From assembly GCA_024229395.1 (NCBI GenBank), contig JAAESM010000004.1:1-64000 (forward strand): a stretch of 64,000 nt of DNA. The letters run 5' to 3'. This document shows positions 26,582-35,255 of the stretch, one piece after another. This DNA is from Planctomycetota bacterium (lineage in GTDB: Bacteria; Planctomycetota; UBA1135). The notes beneath the pieces are model-generated. The model made no database searches, was not told the origin of the DNA, and saw only the letters and a list, made by a program, of their open reading frames with translations. The translations under genes and the position numbers were made by a program. How positions within the stretch are numbered: position 1 is the first letter of the stretch; each line of letters starts with the position of its first letter.

Positions 26582-27018
26582 ATGCCCAAGCCATCTCCAA
26601 TCCAGAGGTCCCTAGCGATCGTGTTGATGGTTGGCGGAGTCTTGTGGGGAGCCTTCCTCAGCGCCATGTTCTACCGGGTTGAGGTTTTCGGTTGGCATCT
26701 CGAGTCACTCTATGGCCGCATTCCTTTTTCGGAGACTTCCTCGAGGTCTTCTCATTGTTGGTCCTGTGGTTCCTGCCGATAGTGGTTGGGGCTTTCCTCT
26801 AGGGTAAGCGTGGCAAGCTGCTGTGGCGTTGGACGTTGGGCCTTTACCTGATCGCCGTGACCATTCCTGAGATCCGTTTCGGTTTGCAAGACTATGCGCT
26901 CAGCAAGCGAGCGAAGCAGGCACCAGAGCAGGCCTTCGTCGAGGCGCGTGGCTGGCCAGATTGGGCTGGATCCGAAGTCATCTACGATTCTGAAGACGGT
27001 TTCCTCGTGGTGGATTGA
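26582..27018 (+). pseudogene. Membrane protein gene broken by a frameshift and a stop
   Basis: The ATG at 26582 opens a frame with a membrane helix (SLAIVLMVGGVLWGAFLSAMF). At the T5 run 26725-26729 the protein-like frame jumps; one extra T would continue it as FFGDFLEVFSLLVLWFLPIV, a second helix. That frame then meets TAG at 26800-26802, and resumes after it as GKRGKLLWRWTLGLYLIA and onward to a stop at 27016-27018. The original product would be about 145 residues with three helices. No family is recognised. Its end overlaps the 3' end of the sensor kinase gene on the other strand. Confidence 0.6.
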
Positions 27019-28709
27019 TTGTCTTCATGAGGCAAAGTCAAGCGGATCGCGCAGCCTTGACCAGCTGAGCTTTCCGCCCACACCTTGCCGCCGTGGCGTT
27101 CGACGATGTCGGCCACAATCGCCAAACCAAGGCCGCTTCCGCCACTTTGGCGCCCGCGCGAGGAATCCAAGCGCGTGAATCGCTCGAAGACTTTGGTCAA
27201 ATCTTTGGCCGCTATGCCTTCGCCGCTATCGCTGACCGAAAGCATGACGGCGGCGGTGGAATTGGATTCCACCGCAGGGGAAGCGCTAGCCTGAGCATTC
27301 ACCTCAATCTTGCCGCCGCTTGGAGTATGACGAATCGCGTTGGCGATGAGGTTGCCCAAGACTTGGCTGATGCGCAGGGCGTCGGCGTGAACGGGCGGCA
27401 GTTGGTCCGCGCCCTTGTAGCTCAACGAAATCCCTGCAGCTTGCGCACGGCTTTGCCAACGGGAAGCCGCTTGTTGGCAGATGGGACTCAAGTCCTGCGG
27501 TTGTCGATCCAAGGTCAATGCACCACGGTCCGCGCCAGCCAACAGGGCTACGTCGGCAGCCAAACGATTCAACACTTTTAGTTCTTGTTCGATCTGCTGG
27601 GCACAATCTTCAGGCGCTTGCATACCCGCCTTCAAACCAGCGAGCTCCAGTTGGATTACGCTTAACGGCGTATTGATCTCATGCGCCAAGTCCGCAACCA
27701 TCTGCCGACGTTGCTCATGTTGACCTTCGAGGGCATTCCTCATGTCATTGAAGGCGGTGCTCATGCGTCCGACTTCATCATTGGACTTCACTGGCAACGC
27801 TTCCGACGCCTCGCCGCGAGCCATCTCCTGACTTGCTGTAGTTAGGGCTCGTACTGGGGCGAGTAGGCGGCGTGCAAACCACCATGCGAGCAATAAGGCG
27901 ATGACGAAGGTCAGCGCCGCGCCTTGCAACAAAGCTTCGCGCACGCTTTGCAGGAAATTCGTTGCCAAGCCGCGGTAATGGCCTTCACCGGCGGCAACCA
28001 CGATGGTGGCGATTTCCTTGCCACTCTTCCAGGAATGGATCGTAGAACCGCTTTCGAGCAAATCTTCGTTGAGGGCAGCACCCAAGTCGGCATGGCTGGA
28101 ATCAAAGATGGTTCGGCCCAGCGGATCTGTTGCCCAGATCTGCGCATCTTCGACCACGGTCTCCAAGAACCATTGCAGCCGTTCTGGGAATGGCTCAGCC
28201 TCCTGCTCCGGGTCCGGGTCGCCGTCTTCATGCCACATCAAATACTCATGGACCACGAAGAGAGTGCTGGCCAACCAATCCACCTGATCAGCAGGGGAGA
28301 GGTCGGGCTCTTGGCGCAGGCGCGCAGCTTCCGCCTCCATGATCAAGCCAGCCAATTGCATGCCGTCCATGCCGGGGTTCGATGCGGCGATCACGTCCCA
28401 TTGTTCCCACATGGATTCAGCAGGGTCCTCGCCTTGTGCCTGTTCGAGCTGCCCACTAAGCATTTCGACCTCACCGGAGAACAGGCGTTGCAAGGCCGGT
28501 CCAGGTTCCTGCGTCAGATCGCTAATGTTCAACCAGGCCTCGAGGTAGATTGCCAATTCATAGGCCTGCTCTTCGGCTTCGCCCTGTGAGTAGTCGGCAA
28601 AATTCTCGCGTACCGCCTTGCCACTGAAATGCGCACCGAGCAATAAGGTGAGCAGCACCAACATGGCGGAACCAAGGAATAGACGTGAGCCCAAGCTGCT
28701 GAAGTTCAT
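26982..28709 (-). CDS. Sensor histidine kinase
   Basis: A 575-residue inner-membrane kinase. Helix 1 spans about 9-27, an unusually acidic periplasmic sensor region 28-261, helix 2 about 262-280, then HAMP, the dimerisation histidine H343 in DLAHEINTPLS, the N-box NLIANAIRHT, and G-boxes DSGEGIA and GGSGLGLAIV. It overlaps the response-regulator gene by four bases (ATGA). The stimulus is unknown; the sensor region contains DGDPDPEQEAEPFPE and matches no domain I recognise. Its neighbour, an exported acidic repeat protein, is a plausible partner. Confidence 0.93.
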   Translation of the reverse strand: MNFSSLGSRLFLGSAMLVLLTLLLGAHFSGKAVRENFADYSQGEAEEQAYELAIYLEAWLNISDLTQEPGPALQRLFSGEVEMLSGQLEQAQGEDPAESMWEQWDVIAASNPGMDGMQLAGLIMEAEAARLRQEPDLSPADQVDWLASTLFVVHEYLMWHEDGDPDPEQEAEPFPERLQWFLETVVEDAQIWATDPLGRTIFDSSHADLGAALNEDLLESGSTIHSWKSGKEIATIVVAAGEGHYRGLATNFLQSVREALLQGAALTFVIALLLAWWFARRLLAPVRALTTASQEMARGEASEALPVKSNDEVGRMSTAFNDMRNALEGQHEQRRQMVADLAHEINTPLSVIQLELAGLKAGMQAPEDCAQQIEQELKVLNRLAADVALLAGADRGALTLDRQPQDLSPICQQAASRWQSRAQAAGISLSYKGADQLPPVHADALRISQVLGNLIANAIRHTPSGGKIEVNAQASASPAVESNSTAAVMLSVSDSGEGIAAKDLTKVFERFTRLDSSRGRQSGGSGLGLAIVADIVERHGGKVWAESSAGQGCAIRLTLPHEDNQSTTRKPSSES

Positions 28710-29392
28710 GCTTGTTCTCCTTGAAAGCGATAACCCACGCCATGCACCGTCACAATCAACAGTGGGTCGGCCGGATTCACTTCTAGCCGTTCCCTCAATC
28801 GCCGCATCTGTACATCGACCGCACGGTCATAGCCATCGAAATCGCGATCAAAGGCGGCTTCGAGAAGTTCATTGCGACGGAAGACGCGGTCCGGTTGTTG
28901 CATCATGGTTGCGAGCAGGTCGAACTGCGTGCGGCTGAGTTCGACTGGCTGCTTGCGCACCGCGCAGGAGCGTGTTTCCAGATTCAGGTGGATCGCACCG
29001 ATGGTGATCTCCTTATGACCACCGTCGTAGACCCTGCGCAGGACAGCCTCGCTGCGAGCCAATAGTTCCTCGGGACTAAAGGGCTTGACTAAGTAGTCAT
29101 CAGCGCCGGCACGCAACCCTTCGACACGCTGCTCCTCTGCACCAAGGGCGGTCAAAAGAATGACCGGTACGGTCGAGAACTTGCGCAGTTTCTGCAGCAC
29201 TGCAATGCCATCCAAGCCAGGCAGCATGCGATCCAGGATCACCAAATCAGGAGGGGAGTCCATGATCGCGTTCAAGCCTGCCTGACCGTCACCGATGGCT
29301 TCAGCTTCGTAGCCGGCCTTGACAAAAAACGACCGCACCCAGAACGCGATGCGTTCTTCATCTTCGATGATCAGGATGCGGCGTTTCTTCAC
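28706..29392 (-). CDS. OmpR-family response regulator
   Basis: A 228-residue regulator: acidic pocket ED-E at 10-12, phospho-acceptor D54 in VILDRMLPG, T81 and K103 in YLVKPFS, and a C-terminal winged helix (about 130-225) ending RRLRERLEVNPADPLLIVTVHGVGYRF. It should be phosphorylated by the adjacent kinase and bind promoter repeats. It lies 29 bases after the acidic exported protein gene, suggesting that both are in one operon that may be self-controlled. Confidence 0.95.
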   Translation of the reverse strand: MKKRRILIIEDEERIAFWVRSFFVKAGYEAEAIGDGQAGLNAIMDSPPDLVILDRMLPGLDGIAVLQKLRKFSTVPVILLTALGAEEQRVEGLRAGADDYLVKPFSPEELLARSEAVLRRVYDGGHKEITIGAIHLNLETRSCAVRKQPVELSRTQFDLLATMMQQPDRVFRRNELLEAAFDRDFDGYDRAVDVQMRRLRERLEVNPADPLLIVTVHGVGYRFQGEQA

Positions 29393-29421
29393 GGCGATGG
29401 ATTGTAAGGGCTTGGCTTGGT

Positions 29422-30381
29422 TTAGAAATCCTCGTTCTCGTCGGAGAAGTCGTCATCGAAGTCCTCTTCCTCATCGTAGTAGAGATAGCCGAACAACTCC
29501 TCCAGCTCTTCTGCACCGAACTCCTCAAGCAGGTCGCTAAGGTCAATCTTGGCATCTTCGATGATCTGCTCGAGATTTTCCTCTTCAAGCGCTTGCCAAA
29601 GCTCGTCTTCTTCCATCTCCAACAACTCGGCCAGGAAGCTCATCGATTCCTCGAACCAGATCTCTTCGGCAAGGTGTTCGAGCAGTGCATCATCATGGAG
29701 CATCTCACTCATGTCTTCACTGAGCCACTCAAACCATTCGTTGGCATCGTCCTCTTCGACTTCCCCAAGGATGACAAGTATTTCCAACTCAGCTTCCAAT
29801 AACTCTTCGGCAAAGATGCTGACTTCTTCTAAATCGACTTCCATGTACTCCGCCACGTTGGCGATCGACGAGCCCTCGTCCATCCATGCCAAGAGCTCGA
29901 GCATCTCCATGTCAAAGTAATCGCAGCTTGCATCCAACAACCATGTGAGATCGCCAAGACCGAATGGGTCCTCTTCATGAAGGAACAAGGTGGTGTCGAT
30001 CCAATTCTCATCACGCCACTTCATCGCTTCCTCGCGACTGATTTCTTCTCCGAGTAGCATGTCCAGGATTAGAGATTCCTCGTAGGTTGCGAGGCTGGCA
30101 ATCAGGTCACTTGGGCGCGATTGGTGTGCAATGGCAACTTGTGCGCAAGACAATCCGTGGGCAAGAGCATCAAAAAGGAGTTCCTCCTCGATGCCGATCT
30201 CAAAAGCGACCACCTCAAGAATCTCGAGCATCATCTCGACATACTCATCGCCCTCCTCCAAGTACATTTCGCTTTCCAGGTCCATGTCTTGTGGGGCTGC
30301 AGCGCTCAACATCGGAGCGGTCAGGAATATGAGGAGCGAAGCCAACAGGAGTTGGCGCAATGGTGTCCCAAATAGAATCAT
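29422..30381 (-). CDS. Extremely acidic exported helical-repeat protein
   Basis: A 319-residue protein with a signal peptide (LLLASLLIFLTAPMLSAAA, cleavage near residue 29). Roughly a third of the mature residues are Asp or Glu and only five are Lys or Arg. Two units (about 68-123 and 162-218) follow one plan: a hydrophobic helix, a 'G-(S)-S-I-A-x-V-A' turn, a long helix, then 'GE-(I/V)-xxxxA-x-x-W'; a third weaker one lies at 248-284. The plan resembles DUF2680-like helical repeats. The tail is D/E-only in large part. The ATG at 30381 is chosen because the signal peptide starts there. It probably binds cations or a protein in the periplasm and heads the two-component operon. Function not known. 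Confidence 0.7.
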   Translation of the reverse strand: MILFGTPLRQLLLASLLIFLTAPMLSAAAPQDMDLESEMYLEEGDEYVEMMLEILEVVAFEIGIEEELLFDALAHGLSCAQVAIAHQSRPSDLIASLATYEESLILDMLLGEEISREEAMKWRDENWIDTTLFLHEEDPFGLGDLTWLLDASCDYFDMEMLELLAWMDEGSSIANVAEYMEVDLEEVSIFAEELLEAELEILVILGEVEEDDANEWFEWLSEDMSEMLHDDALLEHLAEEIWFEESMSFLAELLEMEEDELWQALEEENLEQIIEDAKIDLSDLLEEFGAEELEELFGYLYYDEEEDFDDDFSDENEDF

Positions 30382-30636
30382 GTTGTTATTCCGGGTTTGA
30401 AGCAGACGGGGTTCGCCTGTTGCCCAAATCATGGTGCCCGAATGTTTCAGCCTTGTTGCAGGGGCCAGAAACCCCAACCCCTTGAAAAAAACACGATTGG
30501 GTCCAGAAAGACAGTGAAAGCCCGAAATACAGGGCTCAACTAGGAATTCCTGTTATAGTCAGGGTGATGAAAAATTACCTGGAGTTCAACCCCTCGGATG
30601 AACTCTCACTCTCCTTACCCCTACTTAGGTAACCTC
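30382..30636. other. Intergenic region between divergent genes
   Basis: Contains an AGCCC/GGGCT inverted repeat (30519-30536), a palindromic AGGAATTCCT (30543-30552), and a TATAGT box (30554-30559) that could be a -10 for the rightward secreted gene. No gene is supported here other than an N-terminal extension from an ATG at 30598 in frame with the gene start at 30637. Confidence 0.35.
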
Positions 30637-31641
30637 ATGCTTTTGATTTCCACTCTTGCGCTTGCGCCCTTTGCTGTCCAGAACCCCATCGACGTAACGA
30701 TGGATCCAAACAGGCAGCCAGAAGCAGGCCAAATCATTACTAACTCCAGTCGTGCAGCTGCAGGTTGCGACGACTTCAACCGCGCTGACAGCCCATCGAT
30801 GGGTCCTGATTGGATTGAGCAGACTGGCGATATCGAGATTCTCGGTAACCAAGGTCACGGTCTAATCAACTTCTCGTTGATGACGCATGTTCCTACAAGT
30901 GGTCCTTACATTGGTTCCACCGTCGCGACTGACTTCGACCACGGTGGTGGTTTGAACTACGTTGCAGTTGTTGCTGGTTACTCTTCGCTGACCAGCTGCG
31001 TATTTGTGAAGATTCAGGATAACGACAGTGATGGCATGTACGACCGCGTCTTCTTCTACAACGGCAACAGTGGCGGTACCTGGGGATCCAGCACCTACTA
31101 CTACGATCTCGCCACGCCAACCGTGAGCGGTTCGATGACCTTGTCCTTCGATCCAGGTGGCGATATCGCGATCTTGAACGTAGAGAACGATGCCAGTGGT
31201 CTTACTGAGACCTTCACCGGTGACAACCTACTGGCAATCGCTGGTAGCCTTGGAACGGGATACGGTATTGGTACTTACGGTCCTGCTTTCTTCGATAACG
31301 TTTCCATCAACGATGGCTGCGGAAGCGGTGGCTTGAACTACGCCACCACTGGTTTGGTTGGTGGTTCGACCGCAACCTTGACCGTCTCTGGCGCGACTGC
31401 CGGCGGTGGTGTCTTGATCGGTTACTCGCTGACCGGCGCAGGCCCAACCATGACTCCATTCGGCCCAGTCGATATGAGTGCACCAATCACCCAACTGCCA
31501 GTCTTGACGGCTGATGGCGCAGGTGTTGCTGCATTGAGCCTTGGTGTCCCAGGACGCGCATCTGGCCTCACCGTTTACACGCAAGCTGCGGACTTGGCCA
31601 CGGCTACCTTGACCAACTCTTTGGCAGAAGTCGTTCTATAA
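30637..31641 (+). CDS. Secreted lectin-like protein with C-terminal domain, intact paralogue
   Basis: A 334-residue exported protein. After a short hydrophobic leader, residues about 44-230 start CDDFNRADSPSMGPDW, the opening of concanavalin-A/LamG-like beta-sandwich domains, and include FDHGGGLNYVAVVAG and DNDSDGMYDRVFFYNG. After NDGCG a 100-residue beta-rich C-terminal domain follows (GGSTATLTVSGA ... PVDMSAPITQL), a type often found at the ends of secreted planctomycete proteins. The start is aligned to the paralogue; AGGT lies six bases before it. An in-frame ATG at 30598 would add 13 residues and a fuller signal region. Likely binds surface glycans; inference only. Confidence 0.75.
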   Translation: MLLISTLALAPFAVQNPIDVTMDPNRQPEAGQIITNSSRAAAGCDDFNRADSPSMGPDWIEQTGDIEILGNQGHGLINFSLMTHVPTSGPYIGSTVATDFDHGGGLNYVAVVAGYSSLTSCVFVKIQDNDSDGMYDRVFFYNGNSGGTWGSSTYYYDLATPTVSGSMTLSFDPGGDIAILNVENDASGLTETFTGDNLLAIAGSLGTGYGIGTYGPAFFDNVSINDGCGSGGLNYATTGLVGGSTATLTVSGATAGGGVLIGYSLTGAGPTMTPFGPVDMSAPITQLPVLTADGAGVAALSLGVPGRASGLTVYTQAADLATATLTNSLAEVVL

Positions 31642-31671
31642 ACGAACCTCCTCTGCATTGAAAGTTGCCAT

Positions 31672-31705
31672 GAACGGCTCCCTTTTTAGGGAGCCGTTCT
31701 TTTTT
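31672..31705 (+). terminator. Rho-independent terminator of the secreted gene
   Basis: A perfect 12-bp stem (31672-31683 with 31688-31699) with a TTTT loop is followed by six T residues, 30 bases after the stop. Confidence 0.93.
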
Positions 31706-31801
31706 GACTCCAAAGTTCTTCAATTCGACCTATTTGATCACGAATTCGGTGGCTCCTCGCGCTGCATCAACGCCACGCTGGAGCCAGACAGCTGTGCACG
31801 C

Positions 31802-31807
31802 TAAGAT
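31802..31807 (+). promoter_or_regulatory. Candidate -10 box for the gene at 31816
   Basis: TAAGAT lies 8 bases before the ATG at 31816, with no Shine-Dalgarno between them. Confidence 0.3.
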
Positions 31808-31815
31808 TGGCGGCA

Positions 31816-32361
31816 ATGGAACCCACCCTTGCCGCCATCGGAGCCTTCTGTCTGCTATTAGCGGGCATGTTCCAATTGTCGTCGGTCGGGCGGGATAGTG
31901 CCAAATACCGCCTTACCCTGTTGCTGGGTGCACAGATGACCTCCTTGGAGCCATTGCGCGGTGCCATGCAGTCCAAGTCGCGCGGGCAAGTCGCGGCCTT
32001 CCTGTTGGTGGCGGGAGCTGCCACGATCTGCGTCGGCGAGATCATGCATCTGAACATCAATAGCGTGGTGTTTTATTCGATCCTTGCTGGCCTGGCCGGC
32101 TTGTCGGTGCTGCTGATCGTGTTGCAGGCTGGCTATGTCGAGAATGCCATGCGCCGTTATCTGTTGGCGCACTTGCGCGAGTTCCCATTCAGCTTCGAGG
32201 ACAATCTAGCCTTGACGCGTGAGATCGGCGAGTTGTTCGGCGTGTCCGGTTCGCATGAAGACACCTTGGAAAGTTATGTGCGCCAATTGCGTGAGCGCCT
32301 CGGCCTGAAGGAAGCGCAATCCAAACTGTTCGGCCGGCGCAGCCCGCACAGTCGCGCCTAA
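31816..32361 (+). CDS. Membrane protein of unknown function
   Basis: A 181-residue protein with hydrophobic helices near 5-20, 57-75 and 85-107 and a cytoplasmic C-terminal half rich in charged residues (LREFPFSFEDNLALTREIGELFG, then ESYVRQLRERLGL). No known family. The ATG at 31816 is preferred to a TTG 9 bases earlier because it starts the hydrophobic segment. It is a single gene between the terminator at 31672 and comF. Confidence 0.6.
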   Translation: MEPTLAAIGAFCLLLAGMFQLSSVGRDSAKYRLTLLLGAQMTSLEPLRGAMQSKSRGQVAAFLLVAGAATICVGEIMHLNINSVVFYSILAGLAGLSVLLIVLQAGYVENAMRRYLLAHLREFPFSFEDNLALTREIGELFGVSGSHEDTLESYVRQLRERLGLKEAQSKLFGRRSPHSRA

Positions 32362-32420
32362 TCGGGCCAGGGCACGCCAAGGTTTCGCGTGCCGAATACG
32401 CTTGCACATGTCATCCATGC

Positions 32421-33107
32421 GTGGAGCGTGTGGCAGCAAAGTGGAAGCCAATCCTTGCCTTATTGACTCAGGCTTGGCTTCTGCCTGGATGTTGCGTTTG
32501 TGGTGAGTTGAGTGCACATGGTGCTCCTTACGGAGTCTTGCGTAACTTAATGTGCAGAGATTGCCAAACGACCTGGCCTGAATCGGCAGGTCCACAGCCG
32601 CCGTTGGGCTTGCAGTCGCGCACCGCTCTTTGGGTCTACTCTGGCAGCGTGCGACGCCTTTTAGTGCAGGCCAAGGATATGTCGCATGGCGCGCAGGCCT
32701 GGGCTTTGGCCTATGCAGTTCTGGAGCAGGTGGCAAGTCTGTCCATCTCGCAACAGGCCGTTTGGACCACGCCGCCGCCATCTAGAAAACGCCAATGGCG
32801 AGATTGGTATTTGCCGGAGTTTCTCGTCAAGCAAATCTGCAAGCAGAATCTGTATCAGCATCAACAGCTGCTACGCCGCCTGCATCAGACCAAGGATCAG
32901 GCCGACCTTGATGGGGCGGCTCGGCGTGCAAACTTACAGGGGGCCTTCTGCTTGAAACGTGGTTTGCAGGGCCGCCGCATGCCCAAGGAGGTGATTTTGT
33001 TTGATGATGTCTCAACCACAGGTGCAACCCTGATGGAAGCAGCAAGCGCCTTGCGCGCAAATGGTGTGGAGGAGATCCATGCGATCAGTGTGGCGGTGGT
33101 GCCTTGA
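32421..33107 (+). CDS. ComF family phosphoribosyltransferase
   Basis: A 228-residue cytoplasmic protein. The N-terminal zinc-finger-like part has cysteines at about 24, 25, 27, 45 and 48 (LPGCCVCG, MCRDCQ). The PRTase part has TKDQADLDGAARRANLQGAF, the ComF signature, and the PRPP-binding loop VILFDDVSTTGAT near 192-204. ComF helps bring single-stranded DNA into cells during competence, but many homologues have no assigned role. The start is GTG at 32421; a second GTG 9 bases on cannot be excluded. Confidence 0.82.
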   Translation: MERVAAKWKPILALLTQAWLLPGCCVCGELSAHGAPYGVLRNLMCRDCQTTWPESAGPQPPLGLQSRTALWVYSGSVRRLLVQAKDMSHGAQAWALAYAVLEQVASLSISQQAVWTTPPPSRKRQWRDWYLPEFLVKQICKQNLYQHQQLLRRLHQTKDQADLDGAARRANLQGAFCLKRGLQGRRMPKEVILFDDVSTTGATLMEAASALRANGVEEIHAISVAVVP

Positions 33108-33176
33108 ATGCATGGCAAGCCGGGGGCGAGAATACCGTCGGAAGGCTGTTGCCAAGTTGGCACTGGTGAGGCCTGC

Positions 33177-33182
33177 TAGAAT
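33177..33182 (+). promoter_or_regulatory. Candidate -10 box of larC
   Basis: TAGAAT lies 8 bases before the larC ATG; TTGCCA and TTGGCA upstream are at poor distances (22 and 14 bases). Confidence 0.4.
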
Positions 33183-33190
33183 CTGGATTC

Positions 33191-34336
33191 ATGCGCGTTT
33201 TCTTGAACCTTTTCGGCGGCGTTGCTGGGGACATGCTGGTTGCAGGCCTGCTCGATGCAGGCGCCAACGCTGACCTGGTCGACCCTTTGCTGGCTTGTCT
33301 ACCAGCAGGCGAAGTCCAAGTCCGGATCAATCGAGAGAAGCGTCATGGCATTGCCGGCAACCGCTTCCTGGTAGAGGCTCAGGAAGGGTGTAGCCATCGT
33401 CATTTGTCGGATGTCATGCACATCCTTGAACAGATGCCGCTAACGGAACAAGCGGCGCAGTGGGCGACCAGCGCCTTTCACGTCTTGGCAACTGCAGAAG
33501 CGCGCGCTCATGATTGCACCATTGAGGAAGTACATTTTCATGAAGTCGGCGCCATCGATGCCATCGTCGATATTGCCGTCGCATGTGCACTGATGGACAG
33601 CCTGCAGCCGAGTGCAATTTTCGCTTCGGCAGTCACGGTCGGAAGTGGTGTGGTGCAATGCGCGCATGGCCATATGCCTGTTCCTGCTCCAGCGACTCTG
33701 TTCCTTTTGGAAGGGATGCCCACCTGTGGGTTTGAGTTGCAAGGGGAATGCGCCACTCCAACAGGTGTGGCCTTGTTGAAGGCTTGGCAGGTCAAGTTCG
33801 GTAATCGCGGCGCGGCAGTATGCCGCCAATCTGGTTTCGGTTTGGGTACGCGCGACCCTGAGGACCGTGCCAATCTGTTGCGCGTGGAACTCGAAGAAGC
33901 TGCCAATGCAAATGAATGGTTGGTCGAGTTGCGTTGTCTGATCGATGACCAAAGCGGCGAGATCATCGGCGATGCCATGGAGCAGTTGCGCACTGATGGT
34001 GCACTTGAGGTCTACGCCAATGCTGCAACCACCAAGAAAGGTCGCCCTGCTTTTGAGGTGGTCTTGTTGTGTGATGTTCCTCGGCAACAGTTCTTCGAGG
34101 AGCGCTTGTTCCGCCTACTCGGAACTTTGGGTTTGCGTGTCACGCCATTGCAGCGCACCACCTTGCCGCGCGACGTCGAGCATCGTGAAGATGAGCATGG
34201 CCGATTGAGTTGGAAGACACGCGAACTGCCGTCGGGCCAGTCCGCTGCCAAGCCAGAATTCGAAGCTCTCCGTCAACGAGCTGCGGAGTTAGGTCTTTCA
34301 CCGCGAGAACTGCTGGAGCGCCTGCAGTCAAACTGA
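33191..34336 (+). CDS. larC: Nickel-pincer cofactor nickel insertase LarC
   Basis: A 381-residue DUF111 protein. FGGVAGDMLVAGLLDAGA opens the family, HFHEVGAIDAIVDIAVAC holds metal-binding His/Glu residues, and VQCAHGHMPVPAPAT and GECATPTGVALL are conserved. LarC inserts nickel into the pyridinium bisthiocarboxylate cofactor of lactate racemase and related 2-hydroxyacid racemases. The gene is a single frame, without the LarC1/LarC2 frameshift found in Lactobacillus. larA, larB and larE are not in the window, so cofactor and apoenzyme genes must be elsewhere. One base separates it from gluQ. Confidence 0.88.
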   Translation: MRVFLNLFGGVAGDMLVAGLLDAGANADLVDPLLACLPAGEVQVRINREKRHGIAGNRFLVEAQEGCSHRHLSDVMHILEQMPLTEQAAQWATSAFHVLATAEARAHDCTIEEVHFHEVGAIDAIVDIAVACALMDSLQPSAIFASAVTVGSGVVQCAHGHMPVPAPATLFLLEGMPTCGFELQGECATPTGVALLKAWQVKFGNRGAAVCRQSGFGLGTRDPEDRANLLRVELEEAANANEWLVELRCLIDDQSGEIIGDAMEQLRTDGALEVYANAATTKKGRPAFEVVLLCDVPRQQFFEERLFRLLGTLGLRVTPLQRTTLPRDVEHREDEHGRLSWKTRELPSGQSAAKPEFEALRQRAAELGLSPRELLERLQSN

Positions 34337-34337
34337 A

Positions 34338-35255
34338 ATGAAGGCTCCTGTCGGTCGCCTAGCTCCAAGCCCAACCGGCGTGCTGCATCTGGGCAATGCG
34401 CGCAGTTTTCTGCTTGCGTGGTTGGATATTCGTGCCCAGGCTGGCACCATCTTGATGCGCATCGAAGACTTGGATGGTCCACGCATTCGAGCCGGTGCAG
34501 AGCAGGCCGCACTTGAGGACCTACAGTGGTTGGGTCTTGATTGGGACGGTGAAGTGGTGCGTCAAAGTGAACGTTTGGACCTCTATCACCAAGCCTTACA
34601 ACAGCTTGAATCCATGCAGCGTGCTTATCCCTGCGTCTGCAGTCGTAAAGATGTCGAGCAAGCCGCTTCCGCACCACACGCTGGCGAAGAAGGCCCAATC
34701 TATCCGGGCACTTGTCGGCAGGGGATTGCTGACACCAGTACCGCAACACCCTCCAACTATCGTTTCGTGGTGAACTCTGGAGTCACGCGATTTCGCGATC
34801 GATTCGCTGGGGATATCCAATACGAAGTCGCCGAACAACTCGGTGATTTCGTCATTTGGAAGCGCGATGGCGAACCGGCATATCAGCTTGCGGTTGTGGT
34901 CGACGATGCAGCCATGGGCATCACCAGCGTCTTGCGTGGCAATGACTTGCTGTCTTCGGCAGCGCGACAGGTCCAACTCTATGAAGCCTTGGATTTACCG
35001 CTTCCGCAGTTTGCCCATACGCCGTTGATCCTTGGGGAGGACGGCCGGCGGCTTGCCAAGCGCCACGGCGACACCAGTTTGCGTGCATTTCGTGAGGCAG
35101 GAGTATCCGCTGAGACCGTGATTGGTTGGTTGGCGTGGAAGTCGGGGTTAATAACTTCCGCCACCCCTTGCAGCGCGGCGCAACTTGTCGCTGATTTCGA
35201 TTTGCAACAAGTCGCACCCGGGGCCATCACTTGGCGCGGCAGCTTTACGGCGTGA
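34338..35255 (+). CDS. gluQ: Glutamyl-Q tRNA(Asp) synthetase
   Basis: A 305-residue GluRS-like enzyme without the anticodon-binding domain. It activates glutamate and transfers it to queuosine 34 of tRNA-Asp. The HIGH motif is HLGN (17-20) in APSPTGVLHLGN, followed by MRIEDLDGPR; zinc ligands include CVC at 99-101 and PGTC near 124; the KMSKS counterpart is RRLAKRHGD. Missing C-terminal anticodon domain and length fit GluQRS. It begins one base after larC and its end overlaps the convergent toroid gene by 11 bases. Confidence 0.9.
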   Translation: MKAPVGRLAPSPTGVLHLGNARSFLLAWLDIRAQAGTILMRIEDLDGPRIRAGAEQAALEDLQWLGLDWDGEVVRQSERLDLYHQALQQLESMQRAYPCVCSRKDVEQAASAPHAGEEGPIYPGTCRQGIADTSTATPSNYRFVVNSGVTRFRDRFAGDIQYEVAEQLGDFVIWKRDGEPAYQLAVVVDDAAMGITSVLRGNDLLSSAARQVQLYEALDLPLPQFAHTPLILGEDGRRLAKRHGDTSLRAFREAGVSAETVIGWLAWKSGLITSATPCSAAQLVADFDLQQVAPGAITWRGSFTA

